Part shown: piece after piece, positions 48,801 through 51,907 of the stretch | Layout of the letters: every line of letters begins with the position of its first letter | Position numbering within the stretch: position 1 is the stretch's first letter | Assembly (NCBI GenBank): GCA_964017045.1 | Contig: OZ024806.1 | Location: forward strand, 25,159,503-25,223,502 | Source of the DNA: Omphiscola glabra | Taxonomy: Eukaryota > Mollusca > Gastropoda > Lymnaeidae | Direction of reading: 5' to 3' | Length of the DNA stretch: 64,000 nucleotides | Translations under genes and position numbers: made by a program | The notes under the pieces: generated by a model | Seen by the model: the letters and a program-made list of their open reading frames with translations, nothing else | The model's database searches: none | What the model was told of the DNA's origin: nothing

Positions 48801-49711
48801 TTAAACATGCCATACCTTTGTTAACTCTTAAAATAGTTGAATTTATTGAAGAGCAATGTGTGAGTTATATCATCTCAGCTTTTCATGGCCAAAATTACCT
48901 TCCCTCAGAAATGAATTTATGGCTGCAAATCGATGATTTCAATACTCATAGACATGTGAAAAATTCTGATTTCAACTGATTCCCATTATCAATATTATTT
49001 TTTCGTAGTATGGCAGTAATTTTGTTCGATTTTTTTTTTAAAAGGGTAACGTTCACCATGTGCTTCATATTTCAACTTCTGATTTATTTGCTGCACAAAA
49101 ACATTTGATTGATGTGGCTGACTTCCCCTTGTGTCCTTGGATTAAAGTTTAAACATTATATTGCCTATCCACAGCAACCTGCAGCTCCACAGCAACAACC
49201 TGTGAAACAACAACCCATGAAGCAACAACCCATTAAAAAAACCATCCAACAACACTTGCAACAACAACCCACGCAACAACAACCTATGCAACAACAACCT
49301 ATGAAAAAACAGCAACCAACACAGACTTTCTACTCTCAACCAAGAGAAAGCAAAGACAACCCCTCCATCAACCCTCAAACGGGTCAACCACACTACAACC
49401 CCATCATCGAACCTCAAACTGGTCAACCACGCTACTACCCCATCATCGACCCCCAAACTGGTCAACCACACTACTACCCCATCATCAACCCTCAAACTGG
49501 TCAACCACACTACTACCCCATCATCGAACCCCAAACTGGTCAACCACACTACTACCCCATCATCGACCCTCAAACTGGTCAACCACAGGACAGTCAGGCA
49601 TGGATAGATTACTACATGTCTCAAGGCATGACTCAAGAGGCCCAGATACTTAGTCGACAGGTAGCTGCAAGTGAGACAGCTGCTCAAGGCAGCCAGCTGG
49701 ACCAACAATGA
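9819..49711 (+). CDS. TRANK1: TRANK1-like protein: TPR, ankyrin and UvrD-like SF1 helicase; 46 coding exons, about 2761 aa
   Basis: The 46 exons listed below total 8286 nt, and every exon phase joins without frameshift from ATG 9819 to TGA 49709-49711. Order in the protein: TPR-like helices (about 14-161), helical and ankyrin-like segments (about 162-640), an acidic/basic linker, then an SF1 helicase core: Walker A GRSGTGKTT at 1026-1034, motif Ia-like ITKNP-type segment near 1105, Walker B DETQD at 1344-1348, motif III GDTAQ at 1371-1375, motif IV NYRSH at 1418-1422, motif V ESKGLEFDD at 1517-1525, motif VI YTAVTRAR at 1603-1610. After it comes a long helical region and a Q/P-rich tail. This order, and a length close to the roughly 2.9-kb-residue vertebrate TRANK1, identify the family. 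Family members are predicted ATP-dependent nucleic-acid helicases; the substrate and cellular role are poorly known. Start and exon 1 are inferred; the remainder is firm by frame and motif. Confidence 0.9.
10358..10501 (+). CDS. TRANK1: TRANK1-like exon 2: TPR helices
   Basis: Residues 14-61. Reads KDFKTNGNRCFRDEDYHGAI, a TPR-like helix pair (NGN-x4-DEDYHGAIKSYT). Acceptor TTGACAG, donor GTGAGA, leaves phase 1. Confidence 0.85.
10530..11261. repeat. Degenerate minisatellite, old part, in intron 2
   Basis: Irregular units of about 38 bp around 'gacagctacaagtggatgac' and 'acatttataagatgacaatg'. Grades into the regular 24-bp array that follows. Confidence 0.85.
11262..11705. repeat. 24-bp minisatellite, about 18 copies
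   Basis: Unit 'gatggcaaagacagctactt' + 'gggg', nearly perfect, with a 'acgtgtgg' variant unit three times. 24 bp is 8 codons so all frames stay open on the + strand; no splice or start logic supports coding use. Confidence 0.95.
12093..12235 (+). CDS. TRANK1: TRANK1-like exon 3: TPR helices
   Basis: Residues 62-109. Contains LHGNRSECWSKL and ends HPEWYK, the usual end of a TPR helix A/B pair before the next repeat. Acceptor TTTGCAG, donor GTAATA, phase 0. Confidence 0.87.
12611..12767 (+). CDS. TRANK1: TRANK1-like exon 4: TPR helices
   Basis: Residues 110-161. Begins GHFRVAKAYKELGEFKKAVK, continuing the TPR pattern of exon 3. Acceptor TTCATCAG, donor GTAAGT, phase 1. Confidence 0.9.
12861..13652. 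repeat. 54/60-bp minisatellite in intron 4, LINE-tail derived
   Basis: Unit carries 'gtgaggcaggccaaa', 'catgggctatagggccac', 'agggatggatgtccaacac', in 54- and 60-bp forms. It matches the LINE 3' end at about 58628-58680. Ends about 47 nt before exon 5. Confidence 0.93.
13700..13934 (+). CDS. TRANK1: TRANK1-like exon 5: helical region
   Basis: Residues 162-239. Helical, with LRAHIINCYLENKDWNTVEF; no named domain seen. Acceptor TTTCACAG, donor GTGAGA, phase 2. The preceding intron ends in a 54-bp minisatellite only about 47 nt upstream of the exon. Confidence 0.9.
14085..14310. repeat. Degenerate repeat of about 20 bp in intron 5
   Basis: Irregular 'catccaatcattccttacat' units running into the polypyrimidine tract of exon 6. 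Confidence 0.75.
14312..14630 (+). CDS. TRANK1: TRANK1-like exon 6: ankyrin-like start
   Basis: Residues 240-346. Carries HPGDTYFHATISF and ends with the ankyrin-like stretch NIQDDQGNTVLHHLA. Acceptor TTATTCAG, donor GTATAC, phase 0. Confidence 0.9.
15220..15349 (+). CDS. TRANK1: TRANK1-like exon 7: ankyrin-like
   Basis: Residues 347-389. KVNKVGKTALDLTNQSD matches an ankyrin turn (N-x-x-GKTALDL). Acceptor AACTACAG, donor GTGGGC, phase 1. Confidence 0.87.
15599..15724 (+). CDS. TRANK1: TRANK1-like exon 8: lysine-rich helix
   Basis: Residues 390-431. A basic stretch (about 15 K/R in 42 residues), then a helix ending SCHVNP. Acceptor GTTTACAG, donor GTAAGT, phase 1. The intron that follows becomes a 24-bp minisatellite within about 15 nt. 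Confidence 0.87.
15735..16225. repeat. 24-bp minisatellite in intron 8
   Basis: Unit 'gaaaactggtggttttttgg' + 'gaag', with length variation in the T run. Begins about 15 nt after the donor at 15725. Confidence 0.93.
16325..16665. repeat. 24-bp minisatellite in intron 8
   Basis: Unit 'ttggttatatgttgtatgtt' + 'ccag', about 14 copies. Lies just before exon 9. Confidence 0.92.
16695..16996 (+). CDS. TRANK1: TRANK1-like exon 9: ankyrin-like spacer
   Basis: Residues 432-532. Helical, including IDVVRLLVNHEASVDSPG, which resembles an ankyrin inner helix and loop. Acceptor CTACTAG, donor GTATGG, phase 0. Confidence 0.88.
17069..17657. mobile_element. hAT-like element, nested LINE inside
   Basis: Starts 'cagtgatacacaaccttttt' and ends 'aaggttggggaactctg', an inverted repeat of hAT type. 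Flanks 'gtctagtg' and 'accaagtg' agree in 5 of 8. The LINE relic at 17306 interrupts it. Confidence 0.6.
17306..17560 (+). mobile_element. LINE reverse transcriptase C-terminus with A/T tail
   Basis: 17306-17470 reads a closed 54-codon ORF end containing YGVRYFEVIAPKLWNSLP and SFKRHVKTFLFK, then TAG. 'APKLWNSLP...FKRxLKTxLF' is the C-terminal signature of CR1/L2-like and related LINE reverse transcriptases. Followed by a 'aatcaatcaatta' tail. 5'-truncated, dead. Confidence 0.85.
17700..18000. repeat. About 32-bp minisatellite in intron 9
   Basis: Units around 'ctcaaacactcaacttctgt' + 'agtttccctcat', degenerate at both ends. Confidence 0.85.
18249..18430. repeat. 35-bp minisatellite in intron 9
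   Basis: Five units of 'aaaatcatcatggagtatca' + 'taaggctttagccac', starting just after an acceptor-like 'taattgcag' at 18231-18239. Contains in-frame stops, so not an exon. Confidence 0.88.
18483..18591 (+). CDS. TRANK1: TRANK1-like exon 10: ankyrin-like
   Basis: Residues 533-568. LDMGLNPDGVTLRPGDTPYH then AALDLALNKLD fits an ankyrin loop and helix. Acceptor TTGCTCAG, donor GTAAGG, phase 1. Confidence 0.88.
18726..19135. repeat. (ACACAACCCTCCCC)-type C-rich repeat in intron 10
   Basis: C/A-rich strand with almost no G over 400 nt; its complement is G/T-rich. Irregular unit of about 16 bp. Strand asymmetry makes it a candidate for unusual DNA structure, but no function is shown. Confidence 0.85.
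19172..19287 (+). CDS. TRANK1: TRANK1-like exon 11: ankyrin repeat
   Basis: Residues 569-607, ending ADKDGNTLLHMAAQ, the clearest ankyrin signature in the gene. Acceptor AATCACAG, donor GTGTTT, phase 0. Confidence 0.9.
19560..19930. repeat. Degenerate 'ggatccc' repeat in intron 11
   Basis: Irregular units around 'gatcctgatcccattgggat', old and poorly preserved. Confidence 0.75.
20096..20470 (-). mobile_element. LINE reverse transcriptase C-terminus, minus strand, in intron 11
   Basis: Minus strand reads GELAEGTRLIGWPRLRFMDI, then a basic helix, then a CEKCSRDCHSRIGLVSHSSKC zinc finger (C-x2-C-x12-H-x4-C type). This is the common C-terminal end of LINE polyproteins. Truncated; ends at an (AT)n tract at about 20066-20095. 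Confidence 0.85.
20557..20743 (+). CDS. TRANK1: TRANK1-like exon 12: last ankyrin and basic linker
   Basis: Residues 608-669. VQLLSNWQIPTNIKNKENQM completes the ankyrin block, followed by SDSDDD and a Lys/Ser-rich tract that could be a nuclear localisation signal. Acceptor ATCCTAAG, donor GTACTG, phase 1. Confidence 0.88.
21241..21296 (+). CDS. TRANK1: TRANK1-like exon 13: linker micro-exon
   Basis: Residues 670-688, only 56 nt, polar linker ending KSKPTAEE. Called because it restores frame between exons 12 and 14 and has a TTTGATAG acceptor and GTATGT donor. Confidence 0.75.
21430..21590. repeat. G-run repeat in intron 13
   Basis: Three or four units of 'ggggggggtgtcattatagg'-like sequence with G runs of 8 to 12. 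G-quadruplex potential on the + strand. Confidence 0.7.
21680..21851 (+). CDS. TRANK1: TRANK1-like exon 14: acidic linker
   Basis: Residues 689-745. Contains LLDSDDDGNEEEKSP, an acidic tract typical of a disordered linker. Acceptor TTTTTTAG, donor GTAAGT, phase 1. Confidence 0.85.
21932..22117. repeat. 62-bp tandem repeat, 3 copies, in intron 14
   Basis: Anchor 'gtaatgagatgtggtaacat' recurs every 62 nt, nearly identical. Ends about 60 nt before exon 15. Confidence 0.9.
22177..22293 (+). CDS. TRANK1: TRANK1-like exon 15
   Basis: Residues 746-784, ending FDNLEWDIECT, a stretch that begins the conserved region before the helicase core. Acceptor TTGATAAAG (weak, no long pyrimidine tract next to it), donor GTAATT, phase 1. 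Its last about 20 nt plus donor are repeated in the following intron. Confidence 0.82.
22279..22568. repeat. 31-33-bp minisatellite made of exon 15 end plus donor
   Basis: Each unit repeats 'gggatattgaattacag' + 'gtaaatgggtgagt', equal to the last nt of exon 15 plus its donor. About 8 units. Confidence 0.92.
22742..22875 (+). CDS. TRANK1: TRANK1-like exon 16
   Basis: Residues 785-829; WRTLISKRQAVVDIG... followed by MKLRQLGSGDW. Acceptor TTGTTTTAG, donor GTCAGT, phase 0. The donor is the first unit of a 21-bp array of donor-like sequences. Confidence 0.88.
22876..23245. repeat. 21-bp minisatellite beginning at the exon 16 donor
   Basis: Unit 'gtcagttcttgtaggtggta' plus 1 nt, with 'aggtcagt' in nearly every unit, 17 or so copies. 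First unit contains the authentic donor GTCAGT. Confidence 0.93.
23340..23580. repeat. 'gtgtatgagtgtaag' repeat in intron 16
   Basis: Irregular units of about 6 to 12 bp, strongly purine plus T on the + strand. Confidence 0.8.
23590..24440. other. Rest of intron 16: TE-like relic and short repeat
   Basis: About 23600-23960 has GC-rich stretches with C and G runs, similar in kind to other TE relics here, unassigned. 23990-24150 holds a short 'aagggtatatggttaaagtg' repeat. Confidence 0.5.
24475..24756 (+). CDS. TRANK1: TRANK1-like exon 17: pre-helicase region
   Basis: Residues 830-923. LYLVPLTSGAFILWERAIAF and YAEHVRVWELGLKK are characteristic of the segment N-terminal to the TRANK1 helicase. 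Acceptor ATCGATCAG, donor GTGGGT, phase 0. Confidence 0.9.
25164..25391 (+). CDS. TRANK1: TRANK1-like exon 18: pre-helicase region
   Basis: Residues 924-999. Ends in LYTLSSQMVEAILNDGESK, leading directly into the ATP-binding exon. Acceptor TCCCCCAG, donor GTGACT, phase 0. Confidence 0.9.
25625..26050. repeat. 18-bp minisatellite in intron 18
   Basis: Unit 'ccctttccatgtctctg' plus 1, pyrimidine-rich on the + strand, with a longer duplicated block of about 110 nt inside (25635- and 25745-). Ends about 100 nt before exon 19 and may merge with its pyrimidine tract. Confidence 0.9.
26152..26344 (+). CDS. TRANK1: TRANK1-like exon 19: helicase motif I (Walker A)
   Basis: Residues 1000-1063. Hydrophobic strand IPLLLL, then GRSGTGKTT (1026-1034), a P-loop that binds ATP in SF1 helicases. 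Acceptor GATTTCAG, donor GTAAGT, phase 1. Confidence 0.95.
26345..27412. other. Intron 19: no feature identified
   Basis: Mixed sequence with a poly-G tract near 26891; I see no repeat array, element end or ORF of interest. Confidence 0.5.
27413..27531 (+). CDS. TRANK1: TRANK1-like exon 20: acidic helicase insert
   Basis: Residues 1064-1103. Acidic/Ser tract SQSSEDTDESDH, ending EHLHQ. Acceptor TTTACCAG. The donor reads CAG/GCAAGT, so the intron is of the GC-AG class; a GT donor does not preserve frame here. Confidence 0.85.
28447..28575 (+). CDS. TRANK1: TRANK1-like exon 21: helicase motif Ia region
   Basis: Residues 1104-1146. IFVTKNPVLCQEVENSF is the motif Ia strand-helix of this family. 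Acceptor TTTCAG. The frame-keeping donor is CAA/GCAAGT, a second GC-AG intron in a row, with an unusual A at -1. Confidence 0.82.
28576..29461. other. Intron 21: no feature identified
   Basis: AT-rich, no array. Starts with the GC donor GCAAGT. Confidence 0.5.
29462..29666 (+). CDS. TRANK1: TRANK1-like exon 22: helicase domain
   Basis: Residues 1147-1214. FPLFLTSRHLLLILDASV then IPGWEPQEDIFNIG, conserved TRANK1 insert between motifs Ia and II. Acceptor TTACACAG, donor GTCAGT, phase 1. Confidence 0.9.
30163..30251 (+). CDS. TRANK1: TRANK1-like exon 23: helicase insert
   Basis: Residues 1215-1244. STYEVFAHEIWPKIKKE, preceded by an Arg-rich helix. Acceptor AATTACAG (a tandem CAGCAG gives a possible alternative acceptor 3 nt downstream), donor GTAGGA, phase 0. 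Confidence 0.87.
30429..30686 (+). CDS. TRANK1: TRANK1-like exon 24: helicase insert
   Basis: Residues 1245-1330. SLVWTEIVSFIKGSYEAL and HLFDEADVVFHIYGRL, the alpha-helical insert before motif II. Acceptor TTTTCCAG, donor GTAAGT, phase 0. Confidence 0.92.
30979..31209 (+). CDS. TRANK1: TRANK1-like exon 25: helicase motifs II and III
   Basis: Residues 1331-1407. Walker B IYIDETQDF (DETQD 1344-1348) and motif III FLAGDTAQSI (GDTAQ 1371-1375): catalytic acidic pair and sensor loop of SF1A helicases. Acceptor ATCACAG. Donor taken as AAA/GTTAGT at 31210; CAA/GTGAAA six nt earlier also keeps frame. Confidence 0.94.
31898..32078 (+). CDS. TRANK1: TRANK1-like exon 26: helicase motif IV
   Basis: Residues 1408-1467. 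IRQLRHNYRSHTGILALASA is the motif IV helix (QLxxNYRSH), then LFDGPKPVIIE. Acceptor ACCCTCAG, donor GTGAGT, phase 1. Confidence 0.94.
32285..32363. repeat. Perfect 32-bp-stem hairpin in intron 26
   Basis: 32285-32316 is the exact reverse complement of 32332-32363 (anchor 'tttacaggaagtgaatataa'), loop 15 nt. Size fits a pre-miRNA or a tiny MITE. Confidence 0.9.
32482..32687 (+). CDS. TRANK1: TRANK1-like exon 27: helicase motif V
   Basis: Residues 1468-1536. IEFGAHQAILV and VLTIYESKGLEFDDILIYNF (motif V, T-x-x-x-SKGLEFD). Acceptor GATGTACAG, donor GTTCTT (weak), phase 0. Confidence 0.93.
32995..33106 (+). CDS. TRANK1: TRANK1-like exon 28: helicase spacer
   Basis: Residues 1537-1573. ASKEWRVVTTFLDEL, the conserved helix after motif V, then a polar loop. 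Acceptor TTTTAAAG, donor GTAAAA, phase 1. Confidence 0.87.
33414..33641 (+). CDS. TRANK1: TRANK1-like exon 29: helicase motif VI
   Basis: Residues 1574-1649. LKQLYTAVTRARVNVWIFDE holds motif VI (YTAVTRAR 1603-1610, with the arginine finger). Acceptor ATCCTTTAG, donor GTATTT, phase 1. Ends in an acidic run DDTDDDNE. Confidence 0.95.
33922..34021 (+). CDS. TRANK1: TRANK1-like exon 30: post-helicase helices
   Basis: Residues 1650-1682. METSTPEQWKQAGDKHMNQN then YVLAERCYK, the family's post-helicase TPR-like helix. Acceptor GTTTCAAG, donor GTAATG, phase 2. Confidence 0.88.
34206..34422 (+). CDS. TRANK1: TRANK1-like exon 31: TPR-like C-terminal helices
   Basis: Residues 1683-1755. LYLRAGAQFLYCKAMEQAVR and CFQNAEANKFAAITLEKLGE, two TPR-like helical hairpins. 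Acceptor TTTCACAG, donor GTAAAA, phase 0. Confidence 0.92.
34699..34863 (+). CDS. TRANK1: TRANK1-like exon 32: TPR-like helices
   Basis: Residues 1756-1810. FEGASEQYKKV then EQVGQYRRAIHLRVDNNQFS, continuing the helical hairpins. Acceptor AAATTCAG, donor GTAGAC, phase 0. Confidence 0.92.
35403..35491 (+). CDS. TRANK1: TRANK1-like exon 33
   Basis: Residues 1811-1839. Hydrophilic, with QAVPDILVENKPREEYSED. Acceptor is AG after an A-rich run (weak pyrimidine tract), donor GTGAGT, phase 2. Confidence 0.78.
36130..36525. repeat. 34-bp minisatellite in intron 33
   Basis: Unit 'cataccatagctattgtagt' + 'gaagtgtgtctttt', about 11 nearly identical copies. Ends about 90 nt before exon 34. Confidence 0.94.
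36615..36757 (+). CDS. TRANK1: TRANK1-like exon 34: helical
   Basis: Residues 1840-1887. Basic helix KTVAKVTAKQKKISLLKK, then LEFWKETAEILHDE. Acceptor TTCTCCAG, donor GTATTG, phase 1. The intron that follows carries a 622-bp GC-rich insert. Confidence 0.88.
36820..37640. repeat. 31-bp minisatellite in intron 34 split by an insert
   Basis: Unit 'aactatcatatagaatgtat' + 'gagtgtattaa' is seen once or so before 36869 and about four times after 37491, interrupted by the GC-rich insert. Confidence 0.85.
36870..37491. mobile_element. GC-rich structured insert, about 622 bp
   Basis: GC-rich and CpG-rich, unlike the AT-rich surroundings. Flanked by 'aactatcatata' at 36858-36869 and 37492-37503. Tail is 'aatggttgtaatggttgtaa'. 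Carries a perfect 10-bp hairpin (37295-37304 with 37315-37324) and palindromes near 37181 and 37215. Looks like a truncated non-LTR retroposon; identity unknown. Confidence 0.55.
37781..37926 (+). CDS. TRANK1: TRANK1-like exon 35: helical
   Basis: Residues 1888-1936. EAVHLMMRSGQLDTALAYAE then FFKPLRAAILISMA, a helical-repeat pattern. Acceptor TTCCCAG, donor GTGAGT, phase 0. Confidence 0.9.
38220..38815. repeat. 30-bp minisatellite in intron 35
   Basis: Unit 'atgagagtgtatatattagt' + 'cctctatata', about 20 copies, 10 codons long so open in several frames. Ends about 95 nt before exon 36. Confidence 0.94.
38910..39036 (+). CDS. TRANK1: TRANK1-like exon 36: helical
   Basis: Residues 1937-1978. 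EHFKAARNIYAELGDRCGQA, a TPR-like helix pair. Acceptor TTTCTAG, donor GTATCA, phase 1. Confidence 0.9.
39055..39395. repeat. 22-bp minisatellite in intron 36
   Basis: Unit 'ggtacaaatgttggctgaca' + 'gt', about 15 copies, starting about 20 nt after the donor at 39037. Confidence 0.93.
39532..39683 (+). CDS. TRANK1: TRANK1-like exon 37
   Basis: Residues 1979-2029. FAAVVELSNSKSLLSPGECS then HFIKKIIGLGIE. Acceptor AATTCCAG, donor GTGAGA, phase 0. Confidence 0.88.
40028..40204 (+). CDS. TRANK1: TRANK1-like exon 38
   Basis: Residues 2030-2088. LTGKKEQWQKYVEFYGLELD followed by an Arg/Lys/Tyr-rich stretch. Acceptor TTTAAAG, donor GTAAGT; an earlier in-frame GTAAAA donor at 40195 is possible. Phase 0. 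Confidence 0.86.
40208..40475. repeat. 23-bp minisatellite in intron 38
   Basis: Unit 'gtgtggaactgacatgtttt' + 'agt', about 11 copies, from within about 10 nt of the donor at 40205. Confidence 0.93.
40700..40915 (+). CDS. TRANK1: TRANK1-like exon 39: helical with Cys/His cluster
   Basis: Residues 2089-2160. CLWRLADQKITC, then KCDQVSCKNQHNW (C-x4-C-x3-H), which could bind a metal but lacks the full CCCH spacing I can see. Acceptor TCCACAG, donor GTGAGA, phase 0. Confidence 0.88.
41117..41283. mobile_element. hAT MITE, 167 bp, perfect 8-bp TSD, in intron 39
   Basis: Ends 'cagggggtcaacaaacttt' and 'gtttggtgacccctg'. Flanked by 'cactagat' at 41109-41116 and 41284-41291, identical. The GC-rich interior with 'gcgggcc' blocks is typical of hAT non-autonomous elements. 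Confidence 0.92.
41405..41628 (+). CDS. TRANK1: TRANK1-like exon 40: helical
   Basis: Residues 2161-2234. LFQAAEKLEKCGMADVKKIL, then SVERLLEFLVPSRPYPDPD. Acceptor TCACCAG, donor GTTAAA, phase 2. Confidence 0.87.
41629..42624. other. Intron 40: no array seen
   Basis: AT-rich with a G-rich run near 42251-42285 and no clear repeat unit. Confidence 0.5.
42625..42760 (+). CDS. TRANK1: TRANK1-like exon 41
   Basis: Residues 2235-2280. YLQFRWVNVSTGELVRLTCW then VFWSSMLQLKMDV. Acceptor CTGTGTAG, donor GTAAGC, phase 0. Confidence 0.84.
42850..43090. repeat. Degenerate 'cagagaaatggcagatagac' repeat in intron 41
   Basis: Irregular 24-30-bp units, old. Confidence 0.75.
43400..43860. repeat. SINE-body copies and 37-bp array in intron 41
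   Basis: Two partial copies of the 1-196 SINE body ('gttgccatccaaagctaacg' near 43431 and a copy near 43750), linked by units of 'accattcacaagcaaatggg' + 'actatactaaaagtagc'. Confidence 0.75.
44275..44577 (+). CDS. TRANK1: TRANK1-like exon 42: helical
   Basis: Residues 2281-2381. LHFAGSLFMQSFNEISC and SDLEYIIFWTEFHFCVSIFN. Acceptor TGTTCCAG, donor GTAAGT, phase 0. Confidence 0.9.
44578..45398. other. Intron 42: unassigned GC-richer patch
   Basis: About 44880-45140 is GC-richer than the surroundings and does not repeat; possible TE relic, not identified. Confidence 0.4.
45399..45589 (+). CDS. TRANK1: TRANK1-like exon 43: helical
   Basis: Residues 2382-2444. Begins CQRHRKQAFYLPNSLLARVN. Acceptor GTACACCAG, donor GTCAGC, phase 2. 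Confidence 0.87.
45790..46165. repeat. Degenerate 22-bp repeat in intron 43
   Basis: Units around 'ggcatacaaccattgcacca' + 'ca', irregular. Confidence 0.82.
46338..46503 (+). CDS. TRANK1: TRANK1-like exon 44: helical
   Basis: Residues 2445-2500. SLFRYVKVLCQG then LAERIIILTLVTLLNIPNHY. Acceptor ACTTTCAG (tandem CAGCAG), donor GTTTGT, phase 0. Confidence 0.88.
46626..46874 (+). CDS. TRANK1: TRANK1-like exon 45: helical
   Basis: Residues 2501-2583. YSDVATCLADYFSISKHNEL, then RQLDLSRFPNMLFYN. Acceptor GATTTCAG, donor GTAAGA, phase 0. A 2.3-kb intron with a 38-bp minisatellite follows. Confidence 0.9.
47080..48262. repeat. 38-bp minisatellite in intron 45, about 31 copies
   Basis: Unit 'gtagcctggtggatgtagga' + 'gttgtagtggcacttggt', near-perfect with a few 'ctaggag' and 'ttggag' variants. 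38 is not a multiple of 3; three copies (114 bp) restore frame, so long minus-strand open frames arise with no coding meaning. Confidence 0.95.
48263..49174. other. Rest of intron 45
   Basis: A poly-G run near 48510 and AT-rich sequence; no element recognised. Confidence 0.5.
49175..49711 (+). CDS. TRANK1: TRANK1-like exon 46: Q/P-rich tail and stop
   Basis: Residues 2584-2761 and TGA. Gln-rich start (QQQP repeats), then five copies plus part of a 13-residue unit P-Q-T-G-Q-P-H-Y-Y-P-I-I-(D/E/N), then SQAWIDYYMSQGMTQEAQIL and end. Acceptor TATCCACAG, phase 0. The tail is low complexity and probably disordered; its repeat number is likely variable. Confidence 0.85.
   Translation, partial: QPAAPQQQPVKQQPMKQQPIKKTIQQHLQQQPTQQQPMQQQPMKKQQPTQTFYSQPRESKDNPSINPQTGQPHYNPIIEPQTGQPRYYPIIDPQTGQPHYYPIINPQTGQPHYYPIIEPQTGQPHYYPIIDPQTGQPQDSQAWIDYYMSQGMTQEAQILSRQVAASETAAQGSQLDQQ
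49376..49590 (+). repeat. TRANK1: 39-bp coding minisatellite in exon 46
   Basis: Encodes the 13-residue PQTGQPHYYPIID-type unit five times plus part. In frame with the gene, unlike the intronic arrays. Confidence 0.9.
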
Positions 49712-49810
49712 CTAATGGAAGGATGCAATGGTACTTAGTGTTAATTTTTAAAAACAGACAAGTGGATAGTTTTTGTTGTAAGAGACATTGGATACATTGA
49801 TAATAATTAT

Positions 49811-49815
<5 letters not shown>

Positions 49816-49869
<54 letters not shown>
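49816..49869. repeat. (AT)n microsatellite
   Basis: Perfect 'atatat' run of about 54 bp, just after the gene. Confidence 0.97.
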
Positions 49870-49872
<3 letters not shown>

Positions 49873-50689
49873 CATGAGCTATAGGGCTACTTTTAACACA
49901 CAATCAATCTCATCCCACTATCAAGACTCCAGTGATATTTTCCACTGCTGACAATCTCCCTACCAACCAAACCCTATCTCAGAAAGCACTGAGTAATGGA
50001 GAATAGTCGCTGTGGTTTACAAGGCTCTTAGGACTGCAAAGGATATAGCCTGGTAGACCCTGACATTCGATGTCAAAACAAAGGTTCATAACAATGAGGT
50101 TCTTAGTAAGTGATACCATGTAAAGAGAATGGAATCGGGCTTTACTCCCAAGGACCTGCAGTATGGGGAAGGGGCAGCGCGGACAAGACAAAATTGGTTG
50201 GCCCACAGCAAATTCTCTAAAAAGTCTTATATTGATAGAGACGTGGATTTCATGAGATATGTAATATTGATAGATAAGGAGATATCAATTTTTTTATTGA
50301 AATCTTTTTAATGTCTTTTGAGAAGTGTAACATAGGTTGCTTTTTTTATTTTTTAAAATTTGAATCTTTTTAAAGAAACTCTGAAGAGATGAAATATCCA
50401 CAGACAGTACCACAGTACCATAGTACCATCCACCGAGGGGTGACCAAAAAGTGCGGATCTTGTGGCAACAGGTTACTCAACTATTTGACACTTCCTATTC
50501 TAAGATCGTTTGCTGTTAAACACTTCAGGACTATTGTAAGGATAGCCCAGTGTTGGCTCTGGTTCAGAAGATCTTCCTTCTCTATTTCATGTTTATCTCT
50601 GCCCCACATCTATTAATGTGATATTGATTAAATATAAATATTGTTACTTGTATGTATCTGGTTTATTTTTAATGACTGAGTCTCTATGC

Positions 50690-51200
50690 ACATGACAACT
50701 TGTATGTATCTGGTTTATTTTTAATGACTGAGTCTCTATGCACATGACAACTTGTATGTATCTGGTTTATTTTTAATGACTGAGTCTCTATGCACATGAC
50801 AACTTGTATGCATCTCTCTATGCACATTACAACTTGTATGCATCTCTCTATGCACATGACAAATTGTATGTATCTCTCTATGCACATGACAACTATCTTT
50901 AATGACTGAGTCTCTATGCACATGACAACTTGTATCAATCTCTCTATGCACATGACAAATGTATGTATCTCTCTATGCACATGACAACTTGTATGTATCT
51001 GGTTTATCTTTAATAACTGAGTCTCTATGCACATGACAACTTGTTTGTATCTCTCTATGCACATGACAACTTGTATGTATTTCTCAATGCACATGACAAC
51101 TTGTATGCATCTCTCTATGCACATGACAAATGTATGTATCTCTCTATGCACATAACAACTTGCATGTATCTGGTTTATCTTTAATGACCAAGTCTTTATG
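50690..51200. repeat. 26-bp minisatellite with a longer higher-order unit
   Basis: Units 'tctctatgcacatgacaact' + 'tgtatg', mixed with longer 'tatctggtttatttttaatg' pieces. Confidence 0.9.
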
Positions 51201-51907
51201 CACAATATCTAACTGATCCATGTTGACAGTGTTTACAGATATTTAGCTATGTCACTTTATAGCAATAACTTTATTTGGCTATTTAAGCTCAGACTTTAAG
51301 GTATCAGCTTGTGTAACAATTTGTGCTGCTTCTGACAAGTGTAACAATTGCTGGACCTATACTTTCTAATACCAATTTCGGGTTATTACAAACTTTTTTT
51401 AAAAAAAATTTCCTTTTATTTGATTGTGTATTGAACGCATTGTCTTTTTTAAAAAAAGATTCCTGTGATTTTGTGTAAATCTGTGATTGTCCAAGTAAAA
51501 TAAATGTAGCCTTATTGAAAAAATAAAAAACGCATAACAGTATTTTTGTACAAAGTAATTACAAACTAATATTGCAATAATTTTGAAAATTCACTTCTTT
51601 CATAAAGTGTTTCTTTCGTCTACTGTCTACACAACTTTGTTTTCAAATACTCTCTACACTAAATACACCAACTACACAGTGATGCAACAACTTATCTTCA
51701 AGTACTCTATAACCTAACTTTTCTTCACATATTCTATACAGCAACTCTCTTCATATATTTTATACATCAACTTGTCCTCCATATTCTATACAACAACTTG
51801 TCCTCCATATTCTATACAACAACGTGTCCTAAACATTCTACACATCTACTTGTCCTCTGAAACTCTCAACAATCTTAACTAACTTCACATAGGTTATATT
51901 CCACATT

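Larger units (their letters stand above)
49712..51530 (+). other. Candidate 3' UTR and polyadenylation signals
   Basis: No further exon fits after the TGA. Possible signals are ATTAAA at 50627-50632 and AATAAA at 51499-51504 and 51522-51527. Which one, if any, is used cannot be told from sequence. Confidence 0.25.
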
